24,927 nt of DNA from Thermoprotei archaeon (lineage in GTDB: Archaea; Thermoproteota; Thermoprotei; Thermofilales; B15-G2), in assembly GCA_003649445.1 (NCBI GenBank), contig QMRV01000033.1, forward strand, positions 1 through 24,927, written 5' to 3'. Of this stretch, positions 22,250 through 24,927 are shown piece by piece. Numbering within the stretch: the stretch's first letter is position 1; every line of letters starts with the position of its first letter. The notes beneath the pieces were generated by a model, which was not told where the DNA came from, did no database searches, and saw only the letters and a program-made list of their open reading frames with translations. A program made the translations under genes and the position numbers.

Positions 22250-24097
22250 ATATTCAATTATATCGTAAAGTATTTTACCGTCGGCGTCTCGCGGAATAGG
22301 AAGTCCTGCTAAGTAGCAGAGTGTTGGAGCTACATCAGCTAAGCTTATCGGATATTTCCTTCTGTAGCCTCTTTTAACGCTGGGGCCTTTTATGAGGAAC
22401 ACTGATTCAATTGTTCCTACAAGCGTTCGAGCTGAAGGAAGGAAGGGTCCATGAGTTCCCGTAACTTTGCCCCATGGTGGGCTCTCTAGTATCGTTTTCT
22501 TAGCTACTTTAGGCTTCAAAGGCACATGGTAACATATTACTATATCGGGGTCTCTGTCGCCTCCCATACCCAGTATTCCTGTGTCTTCTTTTCTACAAAC
22601 AAGGGAGAATATTGGAGCACCTGAGAGAGGGTCTTTTAGCTCAGATAGAAGTTTTATTACTTGCTCGCGGACTTCCTCATACTCTTCTCCTGGCTCAACT
22701 ATGCCATGAGGATATCTTCCCTTGAGATTTATCCAGACTCCTTCGCCGCCAATAAATGCTTTAGTCTTCGACCAGTCTATTGAGCCATCAGGTTTCCTTG
22801 AGAAAAGTCCTGCCTTTTCTAAAACATCGTTCCACACGTGTGTTACTACGTTAGCGACATGGCCGTGGTCAGATACTACGCAGACTACAGTATTTTCTTC
22901 ATCGACAGCCTCAAGTATGCTGGAAACTAGGTTATCGCATATTCTGTAGAATCTCGCATAAAGCTTCCATCCATCTTCTTCTTTATCTTTATTGAAGAGT
23001 GGGTGAGTAGGATCTATTAAGTGTAGGCTAAAGTGCTGGAAGAAGTCTGGTCCATGCCACTTCATAATGAAGAGCCTCCACTCATATTTTTTCAGCAAGT
23101 ACTGAGCCGTTTTAGCGTACCACTCAGCCTGGTACTCTTGTTCCTCAATAAACGTTTCAGGGTCTTCTGCGCCGCTGACAACAAGCGCCTGCTCGGTAGG
23201 TCTATGTAAGTAGGGTCCAAACTTTTCTACAAGTTCTCTAGCTAACTCGGGTGGATGAGACCATCCTTCAGCAGGATATATTTGAGTAAAGTAGACGTGA
23301 AGGCGGCGGCCATCAGGAGAAATATCTATCAGTTTTATTCTGAAATAGGCTTCAACTCTTTTGTCGTACAGCTTGAATGAGTATTTCATCCAGTTGCTCC
23401 ATGAACCTTTCGCTGCTTCACCTAGCTTCTTCTCGTAGTCTTTTTCGGTAAACAGCGAAACCTTATCAAAAACTTCTCCTCTTTTCTCTATAAGTAAATA
23501 GAATTTCAGTTCCTCAAATCTTGTCTTAAGAGGAATTTCTGTTTCAAGAAACTCTCCTTCAGGCAGATTTTTCCAGCCTTCGGCAGGCTTAACTTTAATT
23601 CGAGTAGTATAGGCTCTAAGATACTCGGGTACATCTGGCGGAGGCTCCTCTGTCTTATATGCATGAGCATTAGCTATACAGAACCTGCTATTAGGTCCAG
23701 GGTACCCGTCCTCACCTACATGCACTACATTCTTGATATTAATGGGATAGGATTGAGGGTAGTCTAGTATAATGCTGAGGTCTCCAAGCTTATCTACTAC
23801 TTGCCATATTTGCTCAGCTCTACAGTACTCTGAGGAAAATCCCCAAACAGACTTGTCTAAAGGTCTTCCAGGAAGTCTTAAAACATATTTGCAGCCATGT
23901 TTAGCTGGAGTAGCTCCAGTAGCAATAGTAGCCCAATTACAGCCAGTCTCGGTGGGATAAAACGGATAAGCTCTACTATAAGCTCCTTCTTCCATCAACT
24001 TCTTAAATGTGGGAAGCTCATTTCTCTCAACCAGTTTTTCGAGAACAGTAGGCATTAATGAGTCAATACCTATAATGACTAACTTTTTCTTTTTCAC
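22244..24097 (-). CDS. Alkaline-phosphatase-superfamily phosphodiesterase/nucleotide pyrophosphatase-like enzyme
   Basis: A 617-residue protein with the AP-superfamily metal centre. D12 (IIGIDSLMP), the likely nucleophile T51 in PFYPTETGCNWATIATGATP, D351 and H355 in WHGPDFFQHF, D410-H411 in VVSDHGH, and H549 in VTGTHGPF are all present. The two-zinc phosphodiesterase/phosphomutase type fits; a plain phosphatase, pyrophosphatase or sulfatase cannot be excluded. The insert at about 140-340, rich in charged and aromatic residues, probably forms the substrate cap. There is no signal peptide, so it is cytoplasmic. GTG start with a TATA-like CTTTATAC (reverse strand) about 25 bp upstream. No operon partner: the neighbours are a convergent ATPase and a VapBC pair. 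Confidence 0.82.
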   Translation of the reverse strand: MKKKKLVIIGIDSLMPTVLEKLVERNELPTFKKLMEEGAYSRAYPFYPTETGCNWATIATGATPAKHGCKYVLRLPGRPLDKSVWGFSSEYCRAEQIWQVVDKLGDLSIILDYPQSYPINIKNVVHVGEDGYPGPNSRFCIANAHAYKTEEPPPDVPEYLRAYTTRIKVKPAEGWKNLPEGEFLETEIPLKTRFEELKFYLLIEKRGEVFDKVSLFTEKDYEKKLGEAAKGSWSNWMKYSFKLYDKRVEAYFRIKLIDISPDGRRLHVYFTQIYPAEGWSHPPELARELVEKFGPYLHRPTEQALVVSGAEDPETFIEEQEYQAEWYAKTAQYLLKKYEWRLFIMKWHGPDFFQHFSLHLIDPTHPLFNKDKEEDGWKLYARFYRICDNLVSSILEAVDEENTVVCVVSDHGHVANVVTHVWNDVLEKAGLFSRKPDGSIDWSKTKAFIGGEGVWINLKGRYPHGIVEPGEEYEEVREQVIKLLSELKDPLSGAPIFSLVCRKEDTGILGMGGDRDPDIVICYHVPLKPKVAKKTILESPPWGKVTGTHGPFLPSARTLVGTIESVFLIKGPSVKRGYRRKYPISLADVAPTLCYLAGLPIPRDADGKILYDIIEYL

Positions 24098-24146
24098 AGA
24101 ATACTTAGTATATCTACGTATAAAGCACTACTCAAAACAGTATTAA

Positions 24147-24584
24147 CTAGATGCTGTAGTCTTTGAGCAACACTATAACATTATCTTGAAGTTTATCCAA
24201 TTTATTGTAGAGTTTTTCATCACTTGTAACTAGTCGGCATTCTCTATTTATAGCAAACGCAATATATATTGCATCATACATGCTAATATTAAAATCTAAA
24301 GATAATTCAGAAGCTTTAAGCCAGTCTAATTTGCTTAGAGGACAAGTAATGTGGAGAAGTTTAATTAAGTTAATAGCATTAACTATATCATCTTTACTAA
24401 ATTTTATTTTTCTATGAAATCGTAGAGCATTTGCTACTTCATAGTATATTAAGTCGGGAGCTAATAGTTCAAGATCTCCGTTAAAGTAGGTATCACGTAT
24501 TTTGAGAGCTTTTTCAGAATACTTTTTAGTAGCAAACCATTTAACAGCTACACTAGCGTCTACTAGCTTAACTTTTCTCTCCAA
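24147..24584 (-). CDS. vapC: VapC-type PIN-domain toxin ribonuclease (second pair)
   Basis: A 145-residue PIN-domain protein with D9 (KLVDASVAVKWF), E49 (IYYEVANALR), D104 (SMYDAIYIAFA) and D122 (LVTSDEKLY), the full metal-binding set. It is predicted to cleave RNA when freed from its antitoxin. Start TTG at 24584 is supported by GAGGTGAT (24591-24598, reverse strand) 6 nt upstream. The gene overlaps the antitoxin end by 22 bp, so expression is coupled. It belongs to a VapC subtype different from the 13991 gene in the segment around D9. Confidence 0.9.
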   Translation of the reverse strand: MERKVKLVDASVAVKWFATKKYSEKALKIRDTYFNGDLELLAPDLIYYEVANALRFHRKIKFSKDDIVNAINLIKLLHITCPLSKLDWLKASELSLDFNISMYDAIYIAFAINRECRLVTSDEKLYNKLDKLQDNVIVLLKDYSI

Positions 24585-24820
24585 TATCTGATCACCTCGC
24601 TTGAATCATAGTCTTTAGCTGCCCCCTGCTCTTTGAGCACTTTAAGTCTTATAGAATCCATTATCTGTATAGCTTTCCTTATGTCTTCTTTACGCTCTTC
24701 TTCTTCGATTTTCTGAATAATAGCTCTCCTTATCACTTCGCTCCAATTTATATGGAAATACTTTCTCATTTTTACCCGTATTTCTTTGGGTATTCTAACG
24801 GTATAGAGCTCAGCTAACAT
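24563..24820 (-). CDS. vapB: VapB-type antitoxin (second pair)
   Basis: An 85-residue antitoxin: MLAELYTVRIPKEIRVKMRK is the N-terminal strand and helix, NWSEVIRRAIIQKIEEEERK the second helix, and an acidic/basic tail ending YDSSEVIRYWREKLS should wrap the toxin. The NWSE(V/I)IRR core and the YDSSE tail resemble the antitoxin at 13779 (NWSDEIRKF, YDSSKF), so the two pairs are related subtypes. ATG start. The gene carries the Shine-Dalgarno for the toxin near its 3' end. Confidence 0.85.
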   Translation of the reverse strand: MLAELYTVRIPKEIRVKMRKYFHINWSEVIRRAIIQKIEEEERKEDIRKAIQIMDSIRLKVLKEQGAAKDYDSSEVIRYWREKLS

Positions 24821-24927
24821 AGACTTTATAGTTAAACCAGAGCAACCTGGCTCCTATACTATAGAGTTCAGAGTGCTTAGCAAGAAATGCGGAGTGCGAA
24901 TAGAAGATTCAAAAACAGTGAATGTTA
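24821..24927. other. Window end, promoter region of vapBC-2
   Basis: CTATACTATAG (24854-24864) and TTTATAG (24825-24831) are TATA-like candidates for the vapB gene. The short end of the window holds no further gene. Confidence 0.3.

Noticed and set aside
1..24927. CRISPR array or insertion sequence
   Set aside because: No regularly spaced direct repeats of 24-37 bp, no cas genes and no transposase domain were found by reading.

Overview
The window looks like a chromosomal segment of a thermophilic archaeon, most likely a Thermoproteota (Crenarchaeota-type) lineage; this is inferred from style and gene content, and no 16S or tRNA gene is present to prove it. Signs are: A+T-rich DNA, TATA-like boxes centred about 25-31 bp upstream of start codons (leaderless or nearly leaderless transcripts), frequent GTG/TTG starts, internal operon genes with GGTGA-type Shine-Dalgarno sites, two VapBC pairs, archaeal AAA ATPases, an archaeal-type GH38 mannosidase and N-glycosylation sequons in a surface protein.

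Region 1 (1-3529) is mostly decayed. It holds two hairpin-forming inverted repeats, a multiply frameshifted beta-propeller-like gene (287-1162), a frameshifted retropepsin-like gene (1491-1870), one intact multi-pass membrane protein of unknown role (1933-2727) and a frameshifted membrane protein gene (2797-3334). Region 2 (3530-8980) holds an HD-domain phosphohydrolase (-), an archaeal ATPase (+), a small unknown protein (-), a large TPR protein (+) and a cation diffusion facilitator fused to a C-terminal NifX/NifB-like domain (+).

Region 3 (9195-13662) is the most system-like block. A MacB/FtsX-type permease and a LolD/MacB-type ATPase are translationally coupled. They are followed by a secreted coiled-coil protein anchored by one C-terminal membrane segment, which is itself coupled to a ribbon-helix-helix (RHH) regulator. 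The permease gene and the coiled-coil gene carry nearly the same 24-bp promoter element (22 of 24 bases identical) at the same distance from their start codons. I infer one regulon encoding an envelope export or remodelling machine, with the coiled-coil protein as a possible archaeal counterpart of a MacA-like adaptor.

Region 4 (13727-24820) holds VapBC pair 1 behind helically phased repeats, a PLP-dependent DegT-family aminotransferase, a thioredoxin reductase, a methyltransferase gene broken by two frameshifts, a TenA-type thiaminase, a GH38 alpha-mannosidase with a 12-bp palindrome between its TATA-like element and start, a DUF234-type ATPase/nuclease, an alkaline-phosphatase-superfamily phosphodiesterase/phosphatase and VapBC pair 2. 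These are mainly single-gene units. Two convergent gene pairs end on a shared palindromic hexamer that serves as the stop codon on both strands. Large genes elsewhere are intact, so the cluster of frameshifts in the first 3.4 kb looks like real decay rather than general sequencing error, but that remains to be tested.
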